From Lottia gigantea (Eukaryota; Mollusca; Gastropoda; Lottiidae), in the NCBI RefSeq assembly GCF_000327385.1, contig NW_008707225.1:756013-820012 (forward strand): 64,000 nt of DNA, written 5' to 3'. Shown in pieces: positions 40,001-47,976 of the stretch. The number at the start of each line of letters is the position of its first letter. Position 1 is the stretch's first letter. Made by a program: the position numbers and the translations under genes. Below the pieces are notes generated by a model, which saw only the letters and a list, made by a program, of their open reading frames with translations, did no database searches and was not told the origin of the DNA.

Positions 40001-41424
40001 ACCAAGATCTCACAAATATAAATGATCACAGAAAATTTTATTAAAATCAAATAAAAACTGTAGTATCTTTTGTGTTCACAAGCCAATTGTGGACCGACAG
40101 ACAGATGGACAGGGGCAATGACAATATATGACCACATTAAAATTTATAGAAATGTATCCAATAACATATCTGAAAGTTAATATTTTATTGCCAAAACTTT
40201 ATGGACATAACCTGTTAAAGATGGGTTCTCTTATTTTAATTTATGAAAATGAACTTGCTTATACTTGTATGAATAAAAAGAATAGGTGTTCTAATGACTT
40301 GGAAAAATACCAGTTTGTCTAACATGTCCATAATTAATTCATAATTAGCTAAATTAGAGGAGAAAAGGTCAAAAAGTCTTTTTTTGTTATCCAGACTGTA
40401 CTTGCATGGTCATTTGTGATTGGGTCAAACTCTTAATGATATGCAATAAGATGATGATGATGATACGATTAAGAATACATGATAATTCATCAGAAACACC
40501 AATTGATATGATAAAATAGTTTGCTTAATTTGACATTAAAAAAATAAGAAAACCCATCTTCAAAGTTCGTTATTCCTTTTGCAAGCTATTAAAAAACTAC
40601 TATACAGATTTGAGTAAAAAACGACTAAATATCTCCGAAACTAGGTCAAATTGCATAATAAACAATTAGTACTCTCAGTGTTTAATTAACCCTTAAAACA
40701 TAAATTCAGTTTGACCTAGAAGATACATAAATATAAATAGCATAGAAATATTTTCAGGTATAGTTTACAACGTTTCTGATTATGAAAATGTTTTACAAAA
40801 AAAGCGGAATGCCCCTTTAATATAAGACCAATGATGACTATTTGCATAGAGTTCAATACTGAAAGTGGTCAAATACTTGAAATGATTGGTTCTGTGAACA
40901 GGGAAGAACTAATGGATGGATAATGTAATATCAGATTCATTGTGATAGTTTATGTAATATTGCCTCTCCCCATCACCCCCTAAATATACTTTCGTCCAAT
41001 ATCACAGTTGATAATATTCTCCTGTATCAATATTCAGCAAGATTCAAAAAGATGCAGTACTATCTTTAAAGTTCTTCTATTGTGGTTCCAAACATACACT
41101 AAGGTCTTCAGTTATTGAAGGGAATCATATTTTTATCAAAAATTCAAATGCTTCTTATAATGCTTCTTATAATGCTTTTAAATATTAGATTTCATGATGC
41201 ACTGCACACAGGTTACCAGTTATAACAATTAAAGGGAGATAATAATATTTAAGGATACTGACAACAAATATATTACATTTATTTTTCAGAATGATTCTCT
41301 GATGTGCAATAAGACTTGTATGATAGAATCACCACCACTAGTTGTACCTGAGATAGATATTATGGAATTAAAAGCATTCTGGAAAAATAAATTAAAGTGT
41401 AATAATCCATGTCTATGCAAATGA
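4024..41424 (+). CDS. B3GALNT2: UDP-GalNAc:beta-1,3-N-acetylgalactosaminyltransferase 2 (3' eight exons, 5' partial)
   Basis: A glycosyltransferase (GT31) that in vertebrates adds GalNAc to the GlcNAc-mannose of alpha-dystroglycan in the ER. Exons: 4024-4143, 11399-11449, 18586-18664, 23911-24094, 33753-33875, 38010-38169, 39008-39064, 41290-41424. All junctions have AG/GT borders and the reading phase is continuous, giving 302 codons plus TGA. The first exon carries MNDGG, like the family's N-terminal domain (VNDGG). Exon 4 carries the DIYRHLPLKLL strand-helix. Exon 5 has the metal-binding KTDDDCY motif and WWG. Exon 6 has FACGSGNVIS and exon 7 GEDVSMGIW, the conserved EDV motif. The last exon has paired cysteines and ends CNNPCLCK, like the human C-terminus. 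The human protein is about 500 aa, so roughly 200 residues, including the signal anchor, lie upstream. AATAAA follows at 41430-41435. The two short exons at 11399 and 18586 are the least certain. Confidence 0.9.
5296..6320 (+). mobile_element. 5'-truncated CR1/L2-like LINE, decayed
   Basis: Translation starts abruptly at the reverse-transcriptase catalytic box (LYADDTQLYI). It continues with typical downstream text (WMSSNFLKLNDSKTEYLLIG; NIGVIFDKRLNM; LVTSRLDNMNSLL) and the C-terminal block with YLWNSLPIELR. Several stops and frame changes interrupt it, for example an in-frame TGA near 5397 and a frame break after about 5785. The 3' end runs into a TACTAT/TTA microsatellite at 6288-6318, the usual end of CR1/L2-clade LINEs. 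It has no 5' half, endonuclease or ORF1. It lies in a B3GALNT2 intron in the same orientation and is a dead insertion. Confidence 0.88.
6330..8095. other. B3GALNT2 intron, nothing recognised
   Basis: AT-rich sequence with no open frame of note, no clear repeat and no conserved motif that I could see. Confidence 0.5.
8097..8310. repeat. 21-bp minisatellite, about 10 units
   Basis: Tandem copies of a 21-base unit built on TTGAATTTTCAAGTTAGTAT. Variants at the end of the unit (AGTATG, AGTATC, AATATG, ATTATC) alternate in a 4-unit order that repeats, so the array grew by duplicating multi-unit blocks. Because 21 is a multiple of three, both strands stay open here; the short frames are a by-product and not genes. 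Confidence 0.93.
9092..9262 (+). mobile_element. Fragment of the GCCCAC...GTCCGTCC repeat family
   Basis: Begins AGCCCACATGAAATGGGGGG, then has GCGTATATTG, TCATCAGTCCGTCCACAATT and 'GATTTTGACGAAACTCTGTA'. The same order of phrases occurs at 18846, 49341 and 57524. The copy at 57524 has matching inverted ends, so the family is probably a non-autonomous DNA transposon. This copy lacks a recognisable right end. Confidence 0.65.
9975..10728. repeat. 36-bp minisatellite, about 20 units
   Basis: Tandem array of a 36-base unit containing TTCACTTTCAGTCAAATTTC followed by CAGTAGTTG and CCAAAGA. Several units are shortened or fused, for example near 10190 and 10290. The unit length is a multiple of three, which creates short artificial open frames on both strands. 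It lies in a B3GALNT2 intron. Confidence 0.93.
11970..12265. repeat. 21-bp minisatellite, about 14 units
   Basis: Tandem array of GGGCTTACAGAATTATCAAA-type 21-base units, with alternating CAGAATT and CAAAATT variants. It reads as a QNYQRGL heptad repeat in one frame and as a basic repeat in another. No acceptor, donor or conserved flanking coding sequence accompanies it, so I treat it as intronic satellite. Confidence 0.9.
12300..15285. other. B3GALNT2 intron, mostly featureless
   Basis: AT-rich sequence without coding signal. About 14370-14515 (AATCTGATTGGA, then TCAGATGACTGGAACACTAA) loosely resembles 42955-43110, so both may be copies of one old dispersed repeat. I see nothing else. Confidence 0.4.
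15288..17075. repeat. 22-23-bp minisatellite, about 78 units
   Basis: A 1.8-kb array of ATAGAACAGATTTATCGTAA-like units. The core ATAGAACAGATTTA is nearly constant and is followed by one of a few variable tails (TCGTAATAA, TGAAATAA, GTGTATTAA, TCAAAATAA). Runs of the same tail order recur, for example around 15690, 15871 and 16260, showing higher-order duplication. The last units decay at about 17070-17100. The array lies in the intron between the exons at 11399 and 18586. Confidence 0.96.
17100..18585. other. B3GALNT2 intron, nothing recognised
   Basis: AT-rich sequence without a recognisable gene or repeat, ending at the polypyrimidine tract and AG of the exon at 18586. Confidence 0.5.
18846..18887 (+). 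mobile_element. Left end of GCCCAC repeat family, cut by gap
   Basis: ACCCACCTGAAATAGGGGGC followed by GTATATATTGGCGTCCGTTGG matches the start of the element at 9092. The sequence then enters a 410-base gap. Collapsed repeat sequence probably explains the gap. Confidence 0.6.
18888..19297. other. Assembly gap (410 N)
   Basis: Unbroken N. The open frames that cross it are artefacts. Confidence 0.99.
19300..21970. other. B3GALNT2 intron, nothing recognised
   Basis: AT-rich sequence with no open frame, repeat or motif that I could support. Confidence 0.45.
21971..22184. mobile_element. Foldback (palindromic) MITE, about 215 bp
   Basis: The two halves are imperfect inverted repeats. ATCAAGGACACTGATA followed by ATCAATTTACACCATTCCAA on the left pairs with the reverse complement of the right half, which reads ATCAGGGACATTGATA, ATCAATTTGCGACATCCTAA and TTTCCAACCAGACG. 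The outer ends (GGGAT ... ATCCC) also pair. There is no coding capacity. It is probably a non-autonomous DNA transposon. Confidence 0.75.
23205..23397. mobile_element. Foldback MITE, about 193 bp
   Basis: CTTTCTTGTATCA at 23205 pairs with TGATACAAGAAAG at 23385-23397. Further in, TGTACATTGAGTAATACAGC and AATCAGTGCCTCGACAGAAA pair with the reverse complement of the right half (TGTACACAGTGAATACAGCC, AATCAAAGCCATCGACATAA). Arms are about 90 bases with mismatches. It lies about 510 bases before the exon at 23911. Confidence 0.75.
24206..24550 (+). mobile_element. tRNA-derived SINE, best copy in window
   Basis: Head: GGAGCCGCGGTGGCTCAGTG with an A-box-like TGGCTCAGTGAG and the B box GGTTCAATCCC, spaced as in a tRNA gene. 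Body: GGTTTCCCCCTGTCAGTGAT, GATGGGACAATAAACCGAGG and GTGCACGTTAAAGATCCC. Tail: GGCAAAATTTCCCTCATTGC and GGTGCAGAAAAGTAAGACG, ending in CATTTCATTT. It inserted just downstream of the exon ending at 24094, in sense orientation. Because it is the cleanest copy, it is probably the youngest. It would be transcribed by Pol III if active. Confidence 0.9.
24555..25920. other. B3GALNT2 intron, nothing recognised
   Basis: AT-rich sequence. The short open frames here have no recognisable domain and no conserved neighbours. Confidence 0.45.
25925..26300. repeat. 66-bp minisatellite, about 5.5 units
   Basis: Units start near 25944, 26010, 26076, 26142, 26207 and 26267 with AAGAGATGTGTTTGACAGTA, and each contains GTAAGTTGATCATAATGTAA. 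The outer units are the most diverged. A 66-base period keeps one minus-strand frame open, but nothing else suggests a gene. Confidence 0.92.
26300..29020. other. B3GALNT2 intron, nothing recognised
   Basis: AT-rich sequence. Open frames around 26592-26834 (+) and 27163-27348 (-) match no family I know and lack splice context. Confidence 0.45.
29022..29358. mobile_element. Foldback MITE, about 335 bp
   Basis: Ends CTTAAAGAG ... CTTTAAAG are inverted. ACTTCTCAAACTTGGCCAA pairs with the reverse complement of TTAGCCAAGTTAAGAGAAGT. CTATACAACAGAATCCCT is repeated in inverted form by AGGGATTCTGTTGTATAG at about 29250-29267. Central phrases such as GTTATGGTACTGG resemble the element at 42003, so the two look like one family. 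Confidence 0.78.
29360..31785. other. B3GALNT2 intron with a small assembly gap
   Basis: AT-rich sequence with no gene recognised. It includes a 50-N gap at 30703-30752 and a single N at 31095. Confidence 0.5.
31787..33600. repeat. 22-bp minisatellite, about 82 units, with higher-order structure
   Basis: A 1.8-kb array of GATGGGTAATATTGTAGATT-type units. The second G/A (GGTAAT or GGTGAT) and the tail (AGATTAT, AAATTGT, AGAATTAT, AGATAAGG) vary in blocks. A block around 32170-32400 recurs about 333 bases later with almost the same order of variants; the rare AGATAAGG unit marks it at 32281, 32614, 32788 and 32944. The array ends only 150 bases before the exon with the catalytic DDD motif at 33753. 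Confidence 0.96.
33876..35185. other. B3GALNT2 intron, nothing firm
   Basis: AT-rich sequence. A weak inverted pair (GACATGACAGCCCC ... AAAAAGGTACCATTATGTCAG, 34995-35075) may be a small foldback remnant. Confidence 0.4.
35190..35505 (+). mobile_element. Right part of a MITE (TTAAAGGG family)
   Basis: Shares ordered phrases with the complete copy at 61045-61498: TTTGTTATGCTTTTT, GTAGGTGTTAGAAAA, CAAACACCAAAACTAG, TAGATACATAGATGTAAATA and the final ACTGCCCCCATTA. The left end with its inverted terminus is missing. Confidence 0.75.
35510..38009. other. B3GALNT2 intron, nothing recognised
   Basis: AT-rich sequence with no gene, clear repeat or motif supported. Confidence 0.45.
38189..38370. 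mobile_element. Foldback MITE next to a splice donor
   Basis: AGAAATATTAAAACAGAACC at 38191 and TGTTACTCAGAGTTTCA pair with the inverted TGAAACTCTGAGTAACA and CTGTTTTAATATTTCT at 38321-38367. The arms are about 60 bases with few mismatches. It begins about 20 bases after the donor of the B3GALNT2 exon that ends at 38169. A single arm of the same sequence occurs again at about 56627-56665, so this is a dispersed family. Confidence 0.82.
38505..38566 (+). mobile_element. SINE tail fragment
   Basis: AATTTCCTCATTGCACAGTG and, further on, TTAAACTCCATTTCATTTCA resemble the tail of the SINE at 24206-24550. The tRNA-like head is absent. Confidence 0.45.
39708..40075. repeat. 163-bp tandem repeat, about 2.3 copies
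   Basis: ACACAAAATTTCATTAAATC ... CAGTTGAAAACTGTAGTCTC ... TTTTCTTTGTCAAGGGCAAT recurs after about 163 bases with few changes. A third, partial copy runs into AGCCAATTGTGGACCGACAG. It sits inside the element at 39525-40820. Confidence 0.88.
40215..40564 (-). mobile_element. MITE with TTAAAGATGGGTT ends, nested
   Basis: TTAAAGATGGGTTCTC at 40215 and GAAAACCCATCTTCAA at 40549-40564 are inverted ends. The interior is the reverse complement of the element at 50528-50900; shared phrases are GTCAAAAAGTCTTT, AAACTCTTAATGATATGCAA and AGAATACATGATAATTCAT. The 65-codon open frame at its left edge is a chance frame. Confidence 0.82.
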
Positions 41425-41429
41425 CCATC

Positions 41430-41435
41430 AATAAA
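41430..41435 (+). promoter_or_regulatory. Poly(A) signal of B3GALNT2
   Basis: AATAAA six bases after the TGA stop at 41422-41424. If used, it gives an unusually short 3' UTR. Confidence 0.6.
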
Positions 41436-44269
41436 ACATATATTTTACATAACTATCTGTCTTGTTGTGGGTTATCAATGTATGAAATAGGGAAACTGAT
41501 AACGACAATTTGCACCATTACAATTGCAATTAGACATCTGTGATTTCTTCTATTCCACTTAAACTAAGTGTTTGATGACATCATTTTTAGCAAAATATGC
41601 TATCATTGATACACATAAAAACAATTGAAAAACTCTTTTAAAGCTTAGCCTAGTATAGTGATTTACAGGGTGGGTGACTAATGATATCTGTTTTGGTTTT
41701 TTATTGTTTAACATAATAGTATTCTAGACTTTAAAATACATGATCACATTGCCAAGAGAGTAGCATTGGCCAGCTCTTTATCGGGTTCCAATTATTGAGG
41801 TATCTTTTAAGTGCCTGCAGCCCACAGAGGTTCAAGCTAATTGCCCTCAACCATTCCCCCCACTAACTAGTAAATGAATTATTCATATAAAACCCAATTG
41901 TTTCAATAATATGTTTTAAATCGTTTTATTGGTCGATTCAATTAGTGCAATCAAAGCAATAAAATCAGTATTAGGTGTAAAAACCCAAGAATTTAGAAAT
42001 AATTAAAGGTATACTACCTCTAAGGATGACCAAAAATAGCATCTTTTTTCATCAGTTGACTTATCTGGTGTCAAAACTATGCAAAAGAATCCCTCTACAA
42101 TCCAATAAAACCATAAAGACAAGTAGTAGAATTTTTTCTCAATTATTACTTAGTTGAATAGATATATTATCTATTCTGTAGTCATGGTACCTGGTAAGTC
42201 CAACTGATGAATACATACACTTATTGACAGTTTTATGTCCATTCTAAGAGGTAGTTTACCTTTAACAACCCATGAATTTAAGAATGCACCTTAAAACAAA
42301 TTGGTGCCAGGAAAGATCAATGATTTCACAGTAACTAGATATGAAACAAGATAAAACAAAAAGTCTTTTATGATCCAATGCAAAACAAATCGTGAAAAAT
42401 AAAGTCAAATGTGATATTAATTATTATATAACAAAAATCACAAGGAAATAAAGAGTAATAAATCAAATAAGATTTTTATTAAGTATTCACATTGAATATA
42501 AACGTAAAAGTAATTATAACATATCTAAAAAAGTATGACATATTATGCACATCTGGGCCTAGTAAGTAAATTAATACAACTCAAATAAATAAGTTTAATG
42601 AATATATGAATAAACCTATAAAATCATCAATATTACATCATCAGGTTAATATAACAAAATCAATTTATTTGGAGACTAATTAGTGTTAATAAATAATTCA
42701 AATTCATAAAAAATCACATGTATTGTTCAGATTTTTTTTATTACAAAAATTTAATCCGAACTAAAGCCTCTATTGCGTTAACAAGCAGAAGCAATACCCA
42801 TTAAACCAATAATAAAAACTTCTGGAACATCAAACTTGAATAGGAATATAGCTGATGTTTAATATCTAAGAGGGGCTGATCCTTTTTAATCAAAATGATT
42901 TTTGTAAACCTATAGTGGACCAAAAGTATTTTCGCATGGAACTGGTTTCTGAAATCTCTAGAAAAAATCTGGATTTTAAGAAATACAACAATCTGATTGG
43001 ATAATAAAGTTAAAATAGATTTCAGTGATTAACCAACCAGATGAACACTAAAGAAATCATCGTAAGTTAAGTTTTTGAGAATAAGGTCCCAGGTTTGGTA
43101 AGGACATGATGAGAATAGTATTCTTACCAAATATACATTAAAGATTATAAAAGAAGGGCATTTGATTCATCAAATACAAACCATTTTTCCCTTGAATACA
43201 TGTAACCAGTTTGAGTTCCAAATATTTCTGTTTCTTGTTCCATTCAATATTTCTTAAAATAATTTTGTAGTTGCAAAATAAATTTTCATAAAAAAAAAAA
43301 ACAATAAGTAAATTACTTTGGAACTTTAATATGGATATTACTTATCCATTGAAACTTATCAAAATGCATTAAACTCATAATTAATGTGCATTTCAATTTG
43401 CATTCCACGTTTCAACAAAATCTTTCAATTGCATTCACAAGCCAATTACTTCTAGTCCAGGCCAATAACAATTTTGTTAACAGACAACCCAACAAGGGTA
43501 AGACAACAATATACATATATTTTTAAATACAAAATTCTATTATGGTGTATAACAACTATGAGAGTAATCTAACAAACCTATTTCATCACATAGCAATAAT
43601 AAAAAATTATCAAAATAAATCTGATTTAAAGCATATACAGTGTGAACTAGATATGACTTGTCAGACAATGTAACATAATTATGCCCACTGGCAGTTTTGT
43701 TTAAATTAGATCAAAGAACAGTAAATATCACTTACATTGAATACTATATGTTTAATCATGCATTTCTCCCGAACTTTGACTTTGACTTTAATGTTCAGAG
43801 ACTTAAACATAGGTTAAATATTATTTGTCTTTGTTGCTTAACATGAGGTTCACTGATGGGTTTCAATTATGATCTGTCATTGCCTTCTACAGTGTTTACA
43901 AACTGCAACTGGAATGTTTCATAGGGCCAAAAGCAATATAAAATATTTGACCATTCTTTTGAATTTTCATCATTGAGCTAAAAATTGAGGTGTTTTAAAA
44001 ATTAAGAGATCATAATCAATAATTTCAACGATTCTATTCTCAAAGATTAGGGAGGAATGAATAGACTGATGAACATACCAAATGAAGTAGGTGGGTTACG
44101 ACACAAAACATCTATCTTAAAATCAATAAACTTTATTAAAAAATCAATACATTTACACTAGATTTTAATTACATACAAGCAAATACTAATGTCAGACAAA
44201 AAATAAATTATTTATGAAATGAACTTAAAATTCTGATATTTACAGACGTAGGAAGGATAACTGCATTTT
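41436..44269. other. Intergenic DNA between convergent genes
   Basis: The space between the 3' ends of B3GALNT2 and SLC35A paralogue A. Apart from the MITE at 42003-42265 and a possible old repeat at 42955-43110, I see only AT-rich sequence. The 3' UTR of the transporter must lie in its right part; TTTATT at 44132-44137 is a candidate minus-strand AATAAA. Confidence 0.5.
42003..42265. mobile_element. MITE with TTAAAGGTA ends, 263 bp
   Basis: TTAAAGGTATACTACCTCT at 42003 and AGAGGTAGTTTACCTTTAA at 42247-42265 are near-perfect inverted ends. Inner phrases (GAATCCCTCTACAATCC, GTAGTCATGGTACCTGG) resemble the foldback element at 29022-29358, suggesting one family. There is no coding capacity. Confidence 0.85.
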
Positions 44270-47200
44270 TCAGACATTCTCAAGTTCATTATTACCATGC
44301 TTTGCTTTTATCAAATCTTTTGGTAAGTTAACAACTGGATTCCTTGCATATAAAACAATGGCACAAGTCACTACAAAAATGGAGGCAAAAGTATACAAGT
44401 CTATTGGATATCCAAACAGTATCCAAGACAAAATCGCTGTAAAAATAAGTTCCATTGCACTAGCAAAATTTTTTAATATGGAATTCAGTGATTTTAAGAA
44501 AAAACTGACACAGATGCCTATACATGTTGTATTTAAAACAATAGCTATGACTACAGGATTTAAAAAAATTGGTTTCATCTGATCCCATAGAAAAACAAAA
44601 CTAAGCCTAAGGTCTCCATGATACAACAACACAACACTATTACTAATAATGGAGTCTAAGTACATAAAAAAATTCTGCATCATAAAATGAGCTTCACAAC
44701 CTTTTAACAGGTATTCATTGTAAACTCCAGCAATGACAGAGGCAAACACCTGAACTAATATTAAAACAAAATGAATATTAAACATTCCAAATGAGGATTC
44801 ATTAGGATGAGGAGTGACAGAAACACTTTTTATTTCACTTTGGTGGACCTCTTTTAATATACACCCAAATGTCAATAATATTAATGAACACCATTGAAGT
44901 TGACTCAACTTTTTACTGAATAAAATCTGAAAAAAAAAAGAAATTTAGTGACAACTGAAAAGAGAAATTAATACATTACCCATTTAACAGTAGAATAATG
45001 AAGTTAATTGTATAAGCAACATGCATTATATCATCAATATTCCAACCTTTGAGCATAATAATAAACAGTCCATAGTTCATAATATTATTTGCATGGCATT
45101 AAGTCAGGTAAACCTTTACCAATTCTTCATGAATAAGAAAAAAACACTCACTCTGAACATGTTTAGCCACATTAATTGAAAAACATGGCCAGAAATCACG
45201 GTTCAATTTAGCTTTAAATATTTCATTAGCAAATATTATCACTCTAAATTTCAGTATTGGCTGATTTAGCTTTAAAAATTTTGATTCGCATTTCATTAAG
45301 TTGGATACCAATCTAAAATTTTCCAATAGTAAGCCTTCTTATGTACAATTTGATTTGATTCAAAGATATTTTGTGATAAGTTTTAATTTTGCCTAATCAA
45401 AGAAAATATTGGTTAGCAAAAGAGATCATTTTGAATCACAAACTGCAATGTGATACAGCTTAAATTGAACCCTGCCAGAAATAGTTATATTTCATAGTGT
45501 CATAATCAAGACGTATTCGTCAATTATTTGCATATCCATAAAAAAGGGTCCTTATGGTAAAAAACGATAAATGAAATGTATTTTGGCCTTTTTTAACAAG
45601 GAAAAATCTTTTCATCTACCGATGATTTGTGTTTAGTGTTGCTTATTCGACAGAACACAATATATTTGGAATTGTTATAATGTTATGCTATAAATGGGAA
45701 AAACTAACAATTTTGTAGGTCCAAAGCATAAAAATACTATCTACCTGAAAAACTACACCTGTTAATACAACTCGAAATTGTAAAAGCAGAAAATATGTTG
45801 TAGGATCATATGCTTGAAGGTTAACATAAGATAGATTATTATAGAGGCAGTACAGACCAGCTGGCACGAAATACAATAATATAGCTGAAAAATATAATAC
45901 ACAAACACTAATAATTATATTGATTTATAACTTCAATGAACAGCTGAATTTATAAACCTACATTAATTTTCAGACTAAAATAAAATCATGTTATACAGAA
46001 TACATCAAACAGAGTATTTGATAATGCTGTTAAGCTTCATATTTATTTATAATCTGATCAAATATATAAACTTACACAATAACAAAGTACTGATAGTCTA
46101 CTAAATCTATATCACCTTGTTTATGCTTTACTGGTTTTAGTAAATCAATAAAGTACAACACTATGCTTCAAATCATTTCATCATGCATGATAAATTACAC
46201 AATACCTACACATGTCAATAGAAATTGTTCTAACCTTGTTTATGCTTTACTATATCTCTTCCAAATGTAGCTATATCATTACTGAAAAAAAATAAACAAT
46301 GTAAATCAAGCAATCAGATACAAGTTGCTTATGGGCCTACTTGCAATTGCTACAATCACTAAGTCAGCATCACCTTATATTTAAATCAATGAGCTTCTAG
46401 TTTAATATCTTTAATATGTAGTCTTTATTGCATAAGATATCTTGCAGTAGGCCAATAGCAACTGTAATGCCAATTTGCAAATCATAGCATTAAGCATATA
46501 TTGATCCTATAATCTTTTTTATAAAAAAATTACCCTTTTAATACTGTTTTTTGATTAAAAAATTTTTTCAAAAAATTAATAAGTTTATACTTAGAGTATT
46601 TATTCTGCCTACACATATATCAAAAATAATGTAAATTTTTTACAATATATATATACATGTGGTGATAATCTATTTTGATTTTAAAAAAGGTTACTTACTC
46701 TTTGAGATAAAGAATTACTGACGATATTAATTTCAAACATTCTGTAACTAATATCACAATAGTAGGATTATAATTATATCTATTAGTCACAGACTTGGAT
46801 GCAGTTACTAACAATCCTACAAAAAATTAAACATACCTCTGGATAATATACTTAAAAAAAATATGTTTAGGCCTATTTGTGGCACTTTCAGCTCGTATTC
46901 AAGGCTTTACTGGGATATAGATTTATCTTACTTACTCTGATTCTGTCTATTGGCAGCTTTTTAAGTTGTATGCACGCTCAAGTCATAAGCTTAGACAGAA
47001 ATCATCAGCATTCATGTGTCCTGTCCTATTGGTAAATTTTTGTAAGATTTCTTGAAATTAAGAGAAAATTTGAAAACTTTGAGTTTGGGATGTTAAATCT
47101 GTGTAGGCCTGGCAAGGTATATCTTTACATGATACACAGGTATTGTGAAGTGACACGTTGTTTTGTGTATCCTGTAAAAGTCATCCAATTATATGAAAAT

Positions 47201-47401
47201 TCGATAGCTTATTGATATTGCCACACAGTCACAGCCTACACAGTCACAGAATTACATCACCAAAATAGTAAGCCTAGTATAACAAACATAATCATGTATT
47301 AGAAATTATAACATACCCTGATTCACAAATAACATAATGTATGCAATAAATATAAAAAAGCTCATCTTTGTCGGGAAAAGATCAGCCGACATCCAACCCA
47401 T
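44270..47401 (-). CDS. SLC35A-family nucleotide-sugar transporter, paralogue A (complete)
   Basis: Membrane antiporter expected to exchange a UDP- or CMP-sugar for the nucleoside monophosphate across ER/Golgi membranes. Coding exons in transcript order: 47401-47317 (ATG), 46816-46699, 46281-46235, 45884-45745, 44926-44270. Lengths are 85, 118, 47, 140 and 657 with continuous phase, giving 348 aa. Family marks: TECLKL in helix 2, LYNNLSYVNL and DPTTYFLLLQFRVVLT in helices 3-4, KLSQLQW entering the next helix, YNEYLLKG, and NSILKNFASAMELIFTAIL near the end, comparable to NILKGFA in SLC35A1-A3. About ten hydrophobic segments are expected. The initiator opens the exon MGWMSADLFPTKMSFF directly before the first helix; paralogue B starts at the same place. 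The exact SLC35A subgroup and substrate cannot be decided from sequence alone. The tiny 47-base exon codes for a hydrophilic loop. Confidence 0.9.
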
Positions 47402-47614
47402 TTTCGATGCTTTTTTTTTGCAACTTAAGTGTCAAAGTTTCTAAATCACAAAGTTTGTAGGTAAGTAAAACTAAAGTCATCGAAGAAACAACAGGATCAT
47501 TTTCACTACTTCCGACTGTAGTCGAGTGCTTCCAGTCACTCATTTTAAATAGCCAATTCTTTTCCGCTCTTTTCTCGCTTTTGGTAGCATAGAGTTATAA
47601 ATATAATATATAAT
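47402..47614. promoter_or_regulatory. Shared upstream region between SLC35A-A and the 5S cluster
   Basis: Only 213 bases separate the ATG of the transporter (minus strand) from the first 5S copy (plus strand). The Pol II promoter and 5' UTR of the transporter must lie here or extend into the 5S cluster. I see no clear TATA box or initiator. Confidence 0.5.
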
Positions 47615-47733
47615 GTCAACGACCATACCACGTTGAAAGCACCAGTTCTCGTCCGATCACTGAATTTAAGCAGCGCCGAGCTCGGTTAGTACTTGGATGG
47701 GGGACCTTCTGGGAACACCGAGTGCTGTAGACG
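47615..47733 (+). rRNA. 5S rRNA copy 1, probably pseudogene
   Basis: 119 bases aligning end to end with the cluster consensus (CCATACCACGTTGAAAGCAC ... GGGAACACCGAGTGCTGTAG). It has several changes: GTCAACGACC at the 5' end breaks the terminal helix with GTAGAC, and the internal promoter reads TTTAAGCAGCGCCGAGC and GGGGGACCTTCTGG. It is the outermost and most diverged copy. It is followed by a T5 Pol III terminator. Confidence 0.9.
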
Positions 47734-47794
47734 CCTTTTTGAAGACATTTTCTCCGGTTTTACGAGAAAGACCCGCTTGAAAAATTCCCATAAT

Positions 47795-47913
47795 GTCTGC
47801 GGCCATACCACTTTGAAAGCACCAGTTCTCATCCGATCACTGAAGATAAGCAACGTCGGGCTCGGTTAGTGCTTGGATGGGTGACCGCCTGGGAACACCG
47901 AGTGCTGTAGACG
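47795..47913 (+). rRNA. 5S rRNA copy 2
   Basis: A 119-base 5S gene 180 bases after copy 1. The 3' half (CGCCTGGGAACACCGAGTGC) is intact. Single changes are CACTTTGAAAG and GAAGATAAGC. It is followed by CCTTTTTGAAG, a Pol III terminator. Confidence 0.93.
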
Positions 47914-47976
47914 CCTTTTTGAAGACATTTTCAACTGTTTTGCAAGAAAGACCCACTTGAAAAATTCCCAAATAAT

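Larger units (their letters stand above)
39525..40820. mobile_element. MITE of the TTAAAGGG family carrying internal insertions
   Basis: Outer ends are inverted: TTAAAGGGATATTCCGC at 39525 and GCGGAATGCCCCTTTAA at 40804-40820. The right 260 bases match the complete 454-bp copy at 61045-61498 (TTAATTAACCC, AGATACATAAATATAAATAG, GTTTCTGATTATGAAAATG). The extra length comes from a tandemly repeated segment and a second MITE inside it, listed separately. Confidence 0.78.

Noticed and set aside
40128-40322. 64-codon plus-strand open frame
   Set aside because: It runs across the edge of a MITE whose other copies do not keep the frame open.
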